Origin: Ophiostoma sp. CBS 140.51
Taxonomy: Eukaryota > Ascomycota > Sordariomycetes > Ophiostomatales > Ophiostomataceae
Length of the DNA stretch: 64,000 nucleotides
Direction of reading: 5' to 3'
NCBI GenBank assembly: GCA_029298735.1
Contig: JANSLP010000038.1
Location: 111,437 to 175,436, forward strand
Shown here: positions 1 to 11,538 of the stretch, piece by piece
How positions within the stretch are numbered: the first letter of the stretch is position 1
Layout of the letters: every line of letters begins with the position of its first letter
Translations under genes and position numbers: made by a program
Notes under the pieces: model-generated
Databases searched by the model: none
What the model saw: the letters and a program-made list of their open reading frames with translations, nothing else
What the model was told of the DNA's origin: nothing

Positions 1-825
1 TCTTGTCAACATGTTCTGCCCTGTTTCCCTGTGTCTACGGTGTTCCCGCGCGAGGCCTGACGGCTCGGTTGCTCTATTGCCTGCGAGCTGCACGGCGTTT
101 CCTGATGTCTGAGCTTCCCACCATCTCGTGCTTCCCCGGATTTGCCTACTGCAAGTGCTAAAGGGAAAGCTCTCTCAAGAAGACGAGCTCCGGAATCGCA
201 AAGAGTTCCCATGCGGGAGGAACCGTGCATTACTCGGTGTGCATTGGAACGGGCGAGTCAGGCGAGAAGGCGCGAGGTTTCAACGTCAATTGATATCTCG
301 TTTCCTCGATATCCTGCGAGCTTATTCATCTAAGTCACGATTCAAGACATTTTGATATTTGTTGCGGATAAATAAGCGCGCAATCCTCTCCCGCATATCA
401 CATCCTCGCGTGCCACGTTCAGTTTGTTGATGATTTTTATTGGAAAATTCTTTTTTACAAGTATGGTTTGTCCTTTGACCCTCCATTATTTACAAACCCG
501 GGTTGTCTAAGATTTTTTTCTAATCCTCCCCTGTATTTGTGTTTCCGCTTTGTCGTCGTCGTACACTCGGCAAATGCTCTAAATTTTTTTCGATGTTGAT
601 TGTGGTGGTTGGTTTGGTAGGTTGGTTTGTTTTTGTCGCTTGGTCCTTTTGATTTTTCGAATACGTTGTGAGGCATTTTCGAGAAAAACCGAGTCCCAAT
701 CATTTTTGTCCTGTTCCGTCCACAGTCGGATAGGTAGCAGGTCGCAAGTCGAGGTCGGCCGATCAAAAAGCCATATTCGAAGACTCTTATGGGAAAGAGA
801 CGAGGCGAATATTGCGGGAAATTGT
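1..825. other. 3' flank of ATP9, no gene seen
   Basis: No coding region is recognisable here. The short open frames lack family motifs. The T-rich part from about 420 to 720 is probably the 3' untranslated and downstream region of the minus-strand ATP9 gene that ends at 826. Confidence 0.6.
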
Positions 826-1710
826 TTACGTCTGGAAGGGGTTATTAGCAACTGGGTTCGATCAAGAAAGCGGCCACGACGACCACGAATATGGAACGCC
901 AATGCGGGAACAGAGAAAATACGTACGAACTTGGCCATGAGGGCAACCATCAGGTCGAACAGACCGATGGCCTCGACGAAGGCGAAACCCAGAATGGCGT
1001 ACGAGAACAGCTGGCCACGGAGGGCGGGGTTGCGGGCAACACCCTGGATCAGGGCAGCGAAGACCAGACCGATACCGATACCGGCACCAGTCAGACCGAT
1101 GGCAGCAGAGCCCATACCAATGTTCTTGGAGACCTCAACCATGGCCTGGGCAATCTCGGAGCTGTACATGCGGCGGCCGTTGAAGGCAGCCTTCTTGGTG
1201 GCAGCCTGGGTCAGCAGGCTGGGGGTCTGCTGGCGCTTGACAGCCTGGAAGGGGCTGGGGCGGGCAGCGGCTGGAAAGAAAAAAAGATGTCAGTGACATG
1301 ATCGAGACGATGGCATTGAGGTGTTGTTGAGGCAGGCATGCAGGCATAGCTATGCTTTGTTGTGGTCATCACTAATTGGAAGCTCAATTGAAGATTTTTC
1401 GCGCAGCCGCGACTGCCCGAAATTACCGCAACCCCGGAATTTCATCTCCCAGCGGCCGAGAAGGCCTGGGAAAATTTGGTTTGCGGCGGCGAGCAGCGTC
1501 GGTCGAATCGATTCCGGCATTGGCAATAGGCACGCGAAGCAGCGTATGCTGTTCCTGTCTCGATGTGTTCTCTTCTTGCGTCTTGATGTTTCAGCTCCGG
1601 GAAAAGTTGTCCTTACCAGCGAAAGTGCGCTTAGCAGCCGCGGTGCGCATGGCGGGGCGGGCAGCAGCCATCGAGGTGGCGAGTCTGGAAGCGAGGACGC
1701 GGGAAGCCAT
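826..1710 (-). CDS. ATP9: Mitochondrial ATP synthase subunit 9 (c-ring proteolipid), nuclear-encoded
   Basis: This encodes the proton-carrying c subunit of the mitochondrial F1Fo ATP synthase, made in the cytosol and imported to the inner membrane. I read three exons: 1617-1710, 927-1270 and 826-831. Both introns are well marked: 1271-1616 has a GTAAGG donor and TTTCCAG acceptor, and 832-926 has a GTACGT donor, a TGCTAATAA branch site and a TTCCAG acceptor. The joined protein is 147 residues, the same as the Neurospora protein. Residues 1-66 are an Ala/Arg-rich import presequence ending in RRM. The mature part starts at YSSEIAQAM (Y67) and has two membrane helices joined by the polar ARNPALRGQ loop. 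The proton-binding Glu is E131 in FVEAIGLFD. The last exon codes only Thr147 and the stop. The start at 1710 is chosen because it begins the presequence directly. Identification is secure and the exon ends are consistent in frame. Confidence 0.95.
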
Positions 1711-4700
1711 TGCGACTGTTTTGTGTGTTGTGAGGAAGAAAAAAAGGAAGAGAAGGGATATGCAAACAAGGAGGACAAAGATGCAAAGCAAAAAAGATTT
1801 GGATGATGGAAGTGGGTAAGAAAGGAGAAGAAGAGAAGAAGGAGAGAGGAAAAGAAGGAGAAAGGAAAAGGGAGAGGAAGAAAAGAGAGAGGGAAGGAGG
1901 AGAAAAAGAGAGAAAAGAAGGAGAAGGAGAAAGGAGAAGCCGAGAATGGGCGAAAGGGAATGAGTGAATTGAGAGAGGGAAAGCCGGGAAAAAAAAGAAG
2001 TGGGAACTACCGGGTCCAGCTTTGGGACAAGAAAACGAGTTGGTGGGTACTCGGGGCAACCTCACCAAGACACACACAAACGCTTTGCTCGCTATTGTGG
2101 ACTACGGACCAGTCCACGGAACGAGGTTATGGACGTGTTACAGAGATTTCGAGACCTGGATAGAGAGGCCGAGGCGCAAGAGGGGACACGGGATGAGGGC
2201 TTGAAGCGAAGGTGAAGATGAAGTTGTAGATGCGAGCTCGATATTAGGACTCGTCTTTTGCTTCTTTTCGGTATCCTTTGCTCTGCGACATTTACCACTA
2301 CGAACACCCACCTGCTTGTACGAAAGCTCGTACAGATGCAGTCCGGTCTGTTCGATATCACTGCATCTTGCAGCCTCGAGCTGCGGCTGGAATATGCATT
2401 TGTCCAGTCTAGCTCCCCCTCGAGTGAGGGAAAAGCAAGAAGCTATGGATATAGAGGAACAAGACGACCAAATCCAGGAACGAAGAGGAACGGGTGGGCT
2501 CTCCAAAGCTTTGAGGATTATGGCATCCGGGGAAGAGCGAGGACGGCACAGCTGGGGACAATACACTGGAGCCCGTTGGCGAGAGCACGAACAACGATTC
2601 TGAGAGGAATCTGATGCTGGAAAGCTCTTCAACATAGGCCACAGTTTTTTTCTTACCTTTTTTCGTTCTGATTTCCGCCTTATTGTCGGACAATGTCGGG
2701 AAACGGGGGGACGGGCGAGTAAAAACACGCAAAGGGGGTGGTTGTGGCCTGGCGGTGTTTTAGCTCTTTTGATGAGGCATGTCCACTTCGTGTGGTTCTG
2801 CTTCTTTTTTTGCGACAGGGTGAGGCCAAAACGGACGAGCTTTAAGCTCTTGATATCTTGACCAAAATTTCAAAACGGAGGCCAAGTCGCTGTATTCTGG
2901 CATCTACAAACTTTCCATCGACTCCCACCATGCCCTAAGTCCATTTTTGTCGTCTTTTGGCATGTTGGTTTGCTTGGAAAAGAGTTTTCTTGATACCTTA
3001 TTTTTGCTCCTCGGGGGGGCGTGGTGGCGCGGCTTTGTTGTCTGAGGCATCGACGTTGAGATAAGATTTTTCTGATTAATTTTTTTCTCTCGCGCGCTTC
3101 CTATTGCGGTCGCTCCTGCTCTGTGACGGTTCCGAGTGGTAGGATCAGGCTGCGGGAGACCGTCTTAGTGATAGGTACACACCCCATTCTCGTTTTGGCT
3201 CCTTGCCAGATCGCTCCTTCTGTGGTCCTGTGGCTCTGTGGCTTCCCGTATTTCTTCTGGAATCCTTCGCCCATTGGCGAATTCACACGGCCCCACCACT
3301 AGTCCCCAAACCCGGCCCTGCAGCTAGCCGTCTCGCTGGATTGTTTTGTGTGGCATTGAACCTCTGAGCGCTGAGCGTTGTCGCAAACACACACGCCGCC
3401 AAATTTCACAGTGCTCTCGGTGGTGACCCCCACCCCACTTAGTCACCCAGCAAAGTGGAAGAAGAGACAGAAGGAAGGAACGACCGACGAAACATCGCCA
3501 TGATGCGCAGGCGTCAAGCAAGGACGACTCACTGTGTCTGGCATGGAGGGAAGCAGCGTTTGGTATGCGTGTAGCCGAAAGGACTCCGTTTCCTGTCTTT
3601 CGTGCTAGCATCACGATCGCCGAGTCTCTCAATAACACAGGACAACAGGTTTCGCCTCACCGTTTCGACTGGTCCCGTTCTCCTGGAGTCCTGTCGCTAC
3701 TTCGTATCTCCCCTGAAGACGAATATTGGCCTGGCGCTGAAACTCATCCAGATCAAAACGGAAGACATCATTCAGAATCAGCAGCTTTCAGAGGAAGCAG
3801 ATCACAACCGGCCTGACACCACCTATCCAGAGCTGCATCCCACGCGCACACACTCGCGTCGCCTATTAAAAAGCCGGAAATAGGCTCCTCGGTTGGTCGG
3901 CCCTGCCAGGCTTTCCTTCCAGCGGACACTGTTCACCGTCTCGGACTCTTGACTCGGGAGAAAATCGATCGAGAAACAGGAGGTCATGTTCGCCAAGAGG
4001 GCAGCAGAGACATTGCGACAGGAGGGTGCCACCAAGCAAACAGCTAGCCTGCAACGGGCAATGTATCCTTTGCCTGTGACTCGCATACAACAGATACCTG
4101 GATGCAAACTGCGAAAATGCACAGCACGCTGCAGGCCATCTGATTCTGATCTGGCCCTGTCCGCCTGCTCGGCCTGGGCCAGGCCCCTGGCCAGAAGAGG
4201 AAACGGAGATCTGCATGAGAAGCACACCCATTACGTCCCTATCCCTATTTCCCTCTTTCGCTTTGGGCGGTGTGCGGCGGCATATTGCGACAGCAGCACA
4301 GATGCATGCGCTCATGGGACTGCTCACGCCCTGGACCGTTATTATGGCGCACGGTACGACGCATACAATTACAGATTCCCGTACTAGAACAAGATTTGCT
4401 GGGCATTGCGACGTATTATCTGGCATAACCTTATGAGACCCCCTGCCACTGCCCACGAAAGCCCACTTCTGCGTAAACAAACCGGACAAACGCACGAATA
4501 TTTGCAGGAGAAGGGCTGTCCAAAGAGATTTTTGCTGGGAAATTGGGGGGCCCAGGTACTGGCCGCCAGAAGAGACATACACAGTAATATTGCAGCACTC
4601 AGTCTATTCGGAGAAACTGAGCGGCCAGGAGCTGTTACTCCGACTGCAGAGTGAGTGAGAGAGCTTGCAGCCGGTAGAGCTTGAAGCTCAATGAGACATC

Positions 4701-7700
4701 GCACCGTCACGATGTTTTGGTGATGACTCTCTGAAACGACAGAGCTTTCTATCTTACGGGAATAAACATATAGAGAAATATTGAAGGGAGGAAACGGTGA
4801 AGCTATTCACAGGCTACAAGATCACCTCGAAAACGGAGCAACGGAAAAGCTGACACAGCTGTCCTTCTGGCGGTGATGGCATGGATGTCCAGTCGTCACA
4901 CAGAAGAGAAAATTTACAGGCATGAGATTGCGAGTAGTGTGCGATCGCGCACCCAATCGCCGGCCTACTAGGCGCCACGACCGCCTGGTCATCGTCGTCG
5001 TCGTCGGAGGAGGAAAACTCTTCCTGCCACGACGCACAATCAAACGCACAAAATTACGCCAGACGGCCATACCCTCGATATCTGACGAGTAAAAATAGGG
5101 CATTCGTAGCCTTGTTCCACCTATTTGTGGACCAACAACCAGGGGCTTCTTTCAGTGCATTTTGCTGCTCAACAGCGTCATGCCCAAGCAACCTCGGTAG
5201 CAGCCGGGATAGGTTGTCCGGGCCCCGTTTTTGGTGGCTTGTTTCCTTTTGTTGCCAGCTTTCAGCTGCTTCACAAGAACATCACAGCTTCCCTTGCCCT
5301 GAATTGCCCTGTTGGCTTGCGAGGCTTGCTTGTTTCTCTTCCCGAGAGCTACCCCTGCAGCCCAGTACTTTCTTTTTGCCCTCCCTCACAGGCGGTAATA
5401 AGAACGAAAGGTGGCCCAGGGAAGCAGCTGAAACGGGAATGATGAGATGGACCGTTCAAAGATCCCAGGGGTGGGAGGGCGTGTGGGATACCACTGTAAA
5501 TGATGCCCACACGCCCCCTCTACTACTTGTAAAATGTCCCTTGTAGCCGCCATGCCGCGTCTGATTCTGTGCGTTTGCAGTGCATCTTTGTTCCTGGTTT
5601 TCAGATGTGGCTGTCTTCAGCAGTCTTCTGTGGCACAGCGACAATATAGTCCAGGCCAGCTCCATTATGCTTCTTGTCAAACAGTGTCTTCACCGCAACT
5701 GACAGCGGACCCAAAACGGAAGGGAAAGGCTCTCACTGGCAAGACGCTGTCCTAACCACAATCGGAGCCGCAAAGAAGAAATTGTGAGGGATGTCGTGAG
5801 CCTGGGCCAGCGTTTTTGCAACTCGGTTACTTCCCCATTGGGATAGTGCACGGCAATTGCCATATCAATTTATTGGCTGCCACCCAAGTTCCAGAGTTAT
5901 GGTGGCAGAGTTTTTCCCAGGCTAATAAAAAGGGCAGCCGCCATATGCCACGTTTTCTCATTTTCTCTCCTGCCCTCTCGCTGTTTCCTATTCAGGTCTT
6001 CCGGGCGCTTCTTTCCTACCCTGTTGACAGTCAAACAGGAATTGGAGAAAGTACATAGAATGGAGAGAGCGTATGGGAAGGAAGGAGCAAAAGAGACATA
6101 AAAAGTTATGGATGCAGAAGGAACGATGTAAAACGGATGCGTCCTCGAATATGAATTTAACGAGGTGTATTCACCATTTCTCTCTTTCGCTCTCAATTGA
6201 AAAGAGTTTTTTTTCCGCGTCTCCCTTGTTTTTTTTCTCTGTCTCTCTCTCTCTCGTCTGTATCCACTTCGTGCGCCAACACCGTCGAGCAATCCTGAGG
6301 TTTTATTTGCTATCGGAATCTTTCGGGGCCAAGGGAAGGAGCGTAAAAAGAGTGGGTTCGCTAAGAAGAAATAAGGGCAAAAATATGAAGGAAAGAGAAA
6401 TAGCGAGGAATAGCGAGAGTCAAAAAAAAAAGAAGAGAATCAAAATAATACGGAGCAAAGGGCCACCCGCTCTCAATTCAACAGAGGGAAAAGGACGGTC
6501 ACACTGAGAAAACAAACTTTTTACAGGGGTCTTTTTTCCGTGGTACAAACACATACGGAAGAACACGAATGATGAGTGACAACGTAGCATTCAGAAACTC
6601 AGAGCTCAGTCAGAGCTGTCACACCTCTCATTGTGTCTTCTTTTCTCCAAAAATCTCCAATTGCTCTTGCTCTTGCTCTCTTTTTTACTCCAAATTATCC
6701 CGTGACATCACATTTGTTGACATTGAAGATCTCATACATCAGAAATCATGGATTGAAAGTTATGTGACAAGCACCAAAAAATACAGAGAAAAGCAGCGGA
6801 TTTTGACAGAATTGACGGTGGCCGGAGTTGCCTTCCGATGCCCGTGGGCCTGTTTAGTGGTCTCGAAACGGTGGAAGGGACCTAAGCGATTGCACCACCA
6901 GTGTGCTCCATAGATATTCATGGCGTTTCGTCTTGCCTCCTGTCCCTTGCGCTAGCACGAAGCAGCTTCTTGTGGCAAGATAGATCATCAGGGCACTGCA
7001 GTCACAGCGTGCTCAGAAGACTGCTGGAATTCACCGTTTTCTTCTCGTTGCTTCAGTGAACATCTTGTCAAACAATGCTCTTGACAGCCAGTGGACTGTT
7101 GACGACAGAAAGGAGACGGTGGGACAAAATGAACGACCAGAACATGAAGCCAGGCAGGAATGACCTTTGAAAGTGGCTCCCCTAACGCAAACTAAATTCC
7201 ATCACGAGAGCTGCTCACCGGACGGGGCCTGTTTGGCCCCTGCAAGTGAAATCGAAAGGACCGTCTCTTCTGTCCGTTGTGCTATTCAGGATGAGGCTTC
7301 TTTCTCGACCGATGAGCTTTCTCTCATAAATCGAAGAGACCGAGTTGAAAATGGAAAATATATGTGAGAGAAGATGAAGGAAAAGAGCATTGTCCACGAC
7401 GACGTGAAGAGACAGCAGGACAGGCGGGCCCGGATTCAAACCGGGCGGAAGGACAACATCAACTGCTATACGGGGTGGCTGGAGAGGTGTTGGCTGCTCT
7501 TGATTTCCTTGCGTTGGCGTCTCTGGCGGAGACCTTGAGACGGTCCGCGCACAGCGCGCGACGAGCGAGTTCTCCTTTCCAAGAATTAGAAAGGTGGGCC
7601 GTTAACAACCAGTTGTGGTTCTCGGCCTCCGTTCTCTGTTGCCCACACCCCCCTCCCTTGGACAGACCTTATCAGGTCGTCTTGGTGTGTGTGTGGGTAA

Positions 7701-8523
7701 GTTTCTGGGCTGTCCTGCTTCTGAAGCATGACAGGAGGGCGAATGTATTGCATGCCGAATAGTGTGTAATGCTGTGTATGTCCACGATGAACGCGGAGAG
7801 AAAATATTAGGTGGGAAGAAACGGTTACAGAAGGTGAAGGGATAGTACAATGAGAAAAATAATGGCATTCAAAATATTAGGGATATCAAAACGGAGCCGC
7901 TCGCCAAAAAGTGCACCAAAGCGATAGAAGGGGGCAAATTTCAATGTAGAACAGAGAAAAAACAAAACGGAGCGCTCGTAACGGTTCTATCAAGGAAAAT
8001 CTAAAAGAAAAGAAAACAGCAGGATGCCAGCAAAGGGGGGCGTGTGTATTCTGTAACTTCGTTATGTGCCTCCGTCTCAAAGAGTTGTTTCTCATTGTTT
8101 GTCTTGCCTGTTGGTCGAGACGGTGCCTGGATGGTGCCTGAAATGGTCCCTGGATGGGCGCTGACCTGACCATAAATGGTCCCTAGAATAGAAGCGAACT
8201 GTTTCTTTGTTGTTGGTGCCTCCGTATTATATATTGTGTGCTGTGTTGTTGTGACTGGTGGTGCCCAAGGGGAGAAATGGAATGATATATGAATGACGGC
8301 ATGTCCCCCCTCCCTTCTGATACACCCCTCGTTGGTCCCTCTCTTTTCTTCTTTTGATAAAGAGACAGGATGATGCAAGGCTGAGAAAAAGAGAGTGAGG
8401 CTGAACCGCAAGCTCATGCGGGTATATCAGTTTCATTGTTGACTTTCCTGTCTAACCCATATCCTTTTGTTGTTTCCATTCCTTCCCTTACTCGTTATCG
8501 TTTCGTCATGTCGATATATCGCC
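1711..8523. other. Gene-free region of about 6.8 kb between ATP9 and the SAS2-like gene
   Basis: Open frames are short, lack recognisable domains and have no convincing exon chain. The part next to 1710 must include the ATP9 promoter and leader. There are scattered purine or pyrimidine runs, such as the TC run near 6225-6260. I saw no transposon ends, tRNA or rRNA. A non-coding RNA or a fast-evolving small gene cannot be excluded from sequence alone. Confidence 0.55.
1818..1939. repeat. Uninterrupted 122-nt purine (GA-rich) tract
   Basis: Every base from 1818 to 1939 on the plus strand is A or G, so the ATP9 coding strand carries a matching pyrimidine tract starting about 108 bases upstream of its ATG. 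CT-rich stretches are common in promoters of strongly expressed fungal genes, and tracts of this type can form triplex DNA in vitro. A promoter role for ATP9 is inferred. Confidence 0.9.
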
Positions 8524-11500
8524 TTATGTCTCCTCGGCGGCTTGTTGGGACTCCTCCTTGTTAGTATAGACCTTGATGAAGCCGGCCGGATCACACGCCT
8601 TCTCCAGGTTGATGCGGTTGTCCTTAACCCACTGCCGCACCGCTGCCTTGGAAAGACGAACACGCTGTACCTCCCTTGGAGGGTCGACCACCGCACTGCC
8701 TGCCGCTACACTGCCGGATGTTACTGTCCCAGATGCCGCACCGTTGCCCGCCTGCGCCCCCGACGACGACGAGTTGGCTGCGGCCGCTGCCGAAGCACCT
8801 GCTGCTGCCGAGACACTATTTGTGGCAGCCGTTGACGATGTTGCATCGGGCGCATCAGGATCGTCCGAGGCCGCGGCTTGCTCATCAGGGTTGACCAATA
8901 CATTTTCGCAGTATTTCTTGGGCAGACCCATGCCGGCATCCTCGACAATACCCATGTCACGAAGAGCATACAGGCAGTCATCACGCACAATCCACGTGGC
9001 CCGGCTGCAGTCGTCAATATCAATGACCAGCGAGTCGTTATCTGTGCTGTTGCTACCTCCTTTGGTGCCTTTTGTTCCAGAGGTAGAGGCAGAGGACTGT
9101 CCGTAGGGTGGCGGAATAGTTGGCGGAGGAATGACTGTGGCTTGAGGGACCAAGGAAGACGAGGTGGCCGAAAAGCTCGAGAGCGACGATGTTGCGGTCG
9201 TGATATCGACGCTCAACAGCCACCGCGCAATCTCGCTACCCCAGAACCGTTTGTAGCCCTTCTTGCCCAGGTCAGAGATGGGCTTCTCGGGCCCACCCAG
9301 GATGCCTTCGCGGCGCGAGATCTCGTAGGAGATGCCCATGAGCAGTGCGCCGAGTCCCTTGCGCTGCCATGGCGGGAAGACCAAGATGCAGGCCAAATTG
9401 TTGTTGTCCCAAGACATCTTTTCTTTGGAGAAAAATCCGACAACTCGTGGACGGGGTGCCGCACCCAGGATGCTAGCCTGGCCGTTGGCGTTGGCACCGC
9501 CCATGGGCGAAGCCGTGGCCGTGGCGGCCGCTCGTAGTGACGACGGCAGCGAGGGCGGCGGCGTGTAGACCAGCAAAAAATAGTAGAAGCCCGTGACGTC
9601 AAAGAAGACGGACTTGTTGTCGAGGAATAGCTTGGCAAAGAGGGACAGGTTCTGGCAAAAGAGCACGTCTTTTTCGCCGTCGACCTCCCATATGCTCCAC
9701 TCGCCTTCGTCCTTGACGACCTGCTCGACGTAGTGGATGTCAGCCTCGCTGCTCACGCGCTTGCGCTTGCCCTTGGGTGTTGTTGATGAGACCGGCACAC
9801 GGATCGTGCGTACACCTTTGGGATGCACATAGACCTTTTTACCCGGAATCTGGAACTGAGACTCGCAGACCTGCACATGGCCATGCCAGGGGACAATCTC
9901 CTTGGAGTATTTGAAGCAAAACGGGCACACATAAAGCCGGTCAAGCATCGGTGGAGCGTCCTTGCCGCCATGGCTGTGGCCGTGGCCATGAGGATGGTGG
10001 GAGTGCTGGTAGTGGTGGCTGGGTTGGTGAACGTTGTTCTCCTTGATGGCACCCTTGCCCTGGTGGTTGCCGCGGCTGTGGTGGGTGTTCCCAGCGGTGT
10101 CGCCCAGTACTTCCTTACCGTAGTAGGACGGATACCAGGCCTTGAAGCAGATCTCTCCCAAGACAACCTTGTCGATGTTACGATCGGGCTGGCTGGGACT
10201 GGACGGTGGTACGGCGGATGTAGCGGTTTGTGACGTGGCCGACGTAGGTGTAGTTGCGGACCTCGGTGCGGTTGAGGTGGTGTTGCTGGCAGCCGTCGTT
10301 ATGACGGTCTGCTTCGGTGTTCTGCTCGACTGTTGTTGCTGTTTTGGCAGAACTTCGTCACGCAGCTGCTGGACAGCCTTTGGCTTTTGTGATTGTGGCT
10401 GTAGCTGTGGCCGTGGCTGCAGAGGTGCGAGTTGTGTTGGGGATGTGGGAATGGGAGGAGGTTGGATGGGTGTCGTCTTGGGATACCGCTGTGCTGGTGG
10501 CGAGGCAGGCGGCTTGATCTCGGTGATCGTTTTGGGCCGAGCGAGAGCGGCTGGCGATGTCGATGAAAGGGCAAGAGGCGCAGGAGGTTTGATGGTCGTC
10601 TCTCTCTTTGGGAGTATCGGTGCCGGCACTGGAGAGACAGCCGTTGCTGCTGTGACTGGTGGTGGAGGAGATGGAGGCACGACCTCTGTGACTACTGGTC
10701 TGGCGGAGGGAATCTTTGGAGGGGACACGGGTGTGATCGATGCCGGGACGCCGTTTGTCCGTTTTGGTCGACGCACAGCGGGTGATGGTAGTGGTGGTGC
10801 TGGCACCTTGGTCCGAGGTGGTAGAATAGTCGCAGGACCGGCAAGTTCGTCTTCTGTGTCGTCGATCTCTTCCTCTTCTTCCCCCTCCTCCTCCTCCGCT
10901 TCTTCCTCTTGGTCGTCCCCGTCTTCAGCCTCCTCCTCGCCCTCTTCTTCAGCCTCGTCAGCGTCCGCCTCAGAGTCAGCAATCTCGCTGTCCTTGACGG
11001 CCTGCCTCGTCGTCCGTTTCGTAGTTGCTGGACGAGCTGCTGTCTTGGATTGGGTGCCGTTGGTCTGCGGCTGTTTTGGTGGACGCCTTGGTCGTCCTGG
11101 CCGTGATGGCAGTGTCTTGCCTCCGCGCAACTGCCGTGGCCCTTCCTCTGGCTCTGGCTGGCCTATCGTCTTGACTGGCCGTCCTCTCGTAGCTCTCGTC
11201 ATTTTCGGAGACTCCTGTGTTTCTTCTTCGTTCTCTTCGCCCCCCTCCTCTGCTTCTGGCTCGTCCTCGTTGCTCGACTGTTCCCGCTCGTTGGCCGATG
11301 TCCTTCGCGTCCGTCTCGTGCCGTGCCGTGTCGTTGTGCCCGTAGTATCGCCAGCGTTCGGTGTTGCACTTGTGTTTCCTCGCAAGGTGCGTCTTTGGGG
11401 CACTTCTTTTGGTGGTACGGGGAGTGGGGGAGGAGGAATCGAGGTCTGGCGCGTCACACGGCGCGTCTTTCCGGTCTGCGAGGCTGCGGCCGTGGCCTCT

Positions 11501-11538
11501 TCGTCGTCATCTGTCCGTTTTCGCTTCGAGGGAGCCAT
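8524..11538 (-). CDS. SAS2: SAS2-like MYST-family histone acetyltransferase
   Basis: A MYST lysine acetyltransferase, most like the Sas2 branch, which acetylates histone H4 (Lys16 in yeast) in silencing. It is a single exon of 1004 residues. Residues 1 to about 450 are disordered, with Pro-rich stretches and acidic Glu/Asp runs. The MYST domain starts near VVLGEICFKAWYPS. A C2HC zinc finger begins at C538 (CPFCFKYSKEIVPWHGHVQVC region). The acetyl-CoA core has the catalytic Cys717 in NLACILVFP, the PPWQRKGLGALL loop and the general-base Glu751 in GGPEKPISDLG. Odd points are a His/Gly-rich insertion just before the zinc finger, an Ala/Gly-rich insertion in the core, and a C-terminal extension rich in Ala and Ser. 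No chromodomain is seen, which argues against Esa1. The gene diverges from the next one across about 540 bases. Confidence 0.85.
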   Translation of the reverse strand: MAPSKRKRTDDDEEATAAASQTGKTRRVTRQTSIPPPPLPVPPKEVPQRRTLRGNTSATPNAGDTTGTTTRHGTRRTRRTSANEREQSSNEDEPEAEEGGEENEEETQESPKMTRATRGRPVKTIGQPEPEEGPRQLRGGKTLPSRPGRPRRPPKQPQTNGTQSKTAARPATTKRTTRQAVKDSEIADSEADADEAEEEGEEEAEDGDDQEEEAEEEEGEEEEEIDDTEDELAGPATILPPRTKVPAPPLPSPAVRRPKRTNGVPASITPVSPPKIPSARPVVTEVVPPSPPPPVTAATAVSPVPAPILPKRETTIKPPAPLALSSTSPAALARPKTITEIKPPASPPAQRYPKTTPIQPPPIPTSPTQLAPLQPRPQLQPQSQKPKAVQQLRDEVLPKQQQQSSRTPKQTVITTAASNTTSTAPRSATTPTSATSQTATSAVPPSSPSQPDRNIDKVVLGEICFKAWYPSYYGKEVLGDTAGNTHHSRGNHQGKGAIKENNVHQPSHHYQHSHHPHGHGHSHGGKDAPPMLDRLYVCPFCFKYSKEIVPWHGHVQVCESQFQIPGKKVYVHPKGVRTIRVPVSSTTPKGKRKRVSSEADIHYVEQVVKDEGEWSIWEVDGEKDVLFCQNLSLFAKLFLDNKSVFFDVTGFYYFLLVYTPPPSLPSSLRAAATATASPMGGANANGQASILGAAPRPRVVGFFSKEKMSWDNNNLACILVFPPWQRKGLGALLMGISYEISRREGILGGPEKPISDLGKKGYKRFWGSEIARWLLSVDITTATSSLSSFSATSSSLVPQATVIPPPTIPPPYGQSSASTSGTKGTKGGSNSTDNDSLVIDIDDCSRATWIVRDDCLYALRDMGIVEDAGMGLPKKYCENVLVNPDEQAAASDDPDAPDATSSTAATNSVSAAAGASAAAAANSSSSGAQAGNGAASGTVTSGSVAAGSAVVDPPREVQRVRLSKAAVRQWVKDNRINLEKACDPAGFIKVYTNKEESQQAAEET

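Noticed and set aside
579..925. Unspliced extension of ATP9 beyond MAKF
   Set aside because: A GTACGT donor, a perfect branch site and an acceptor followed by ACG TAA restore the conserved Thr-stop ending, so the extension is intron and 3' sequence.
5665..7100. Weak similarity between about 5668-5710 and 7060-7095 (shared TCTTGTCAAACA)
   Set aside because: The match does not extend beyond a few short words and no ends or target duplications are visible, so chance is the simpler explanation.
7415..7450. tRNA-like T-arm on the minus strand (stem-loop around a TTTGAAT loop)
   Set aside because: The loop lacks the invariant C, and no matching acceptor stem, D-arm or anticodon arm lies at the right distance.
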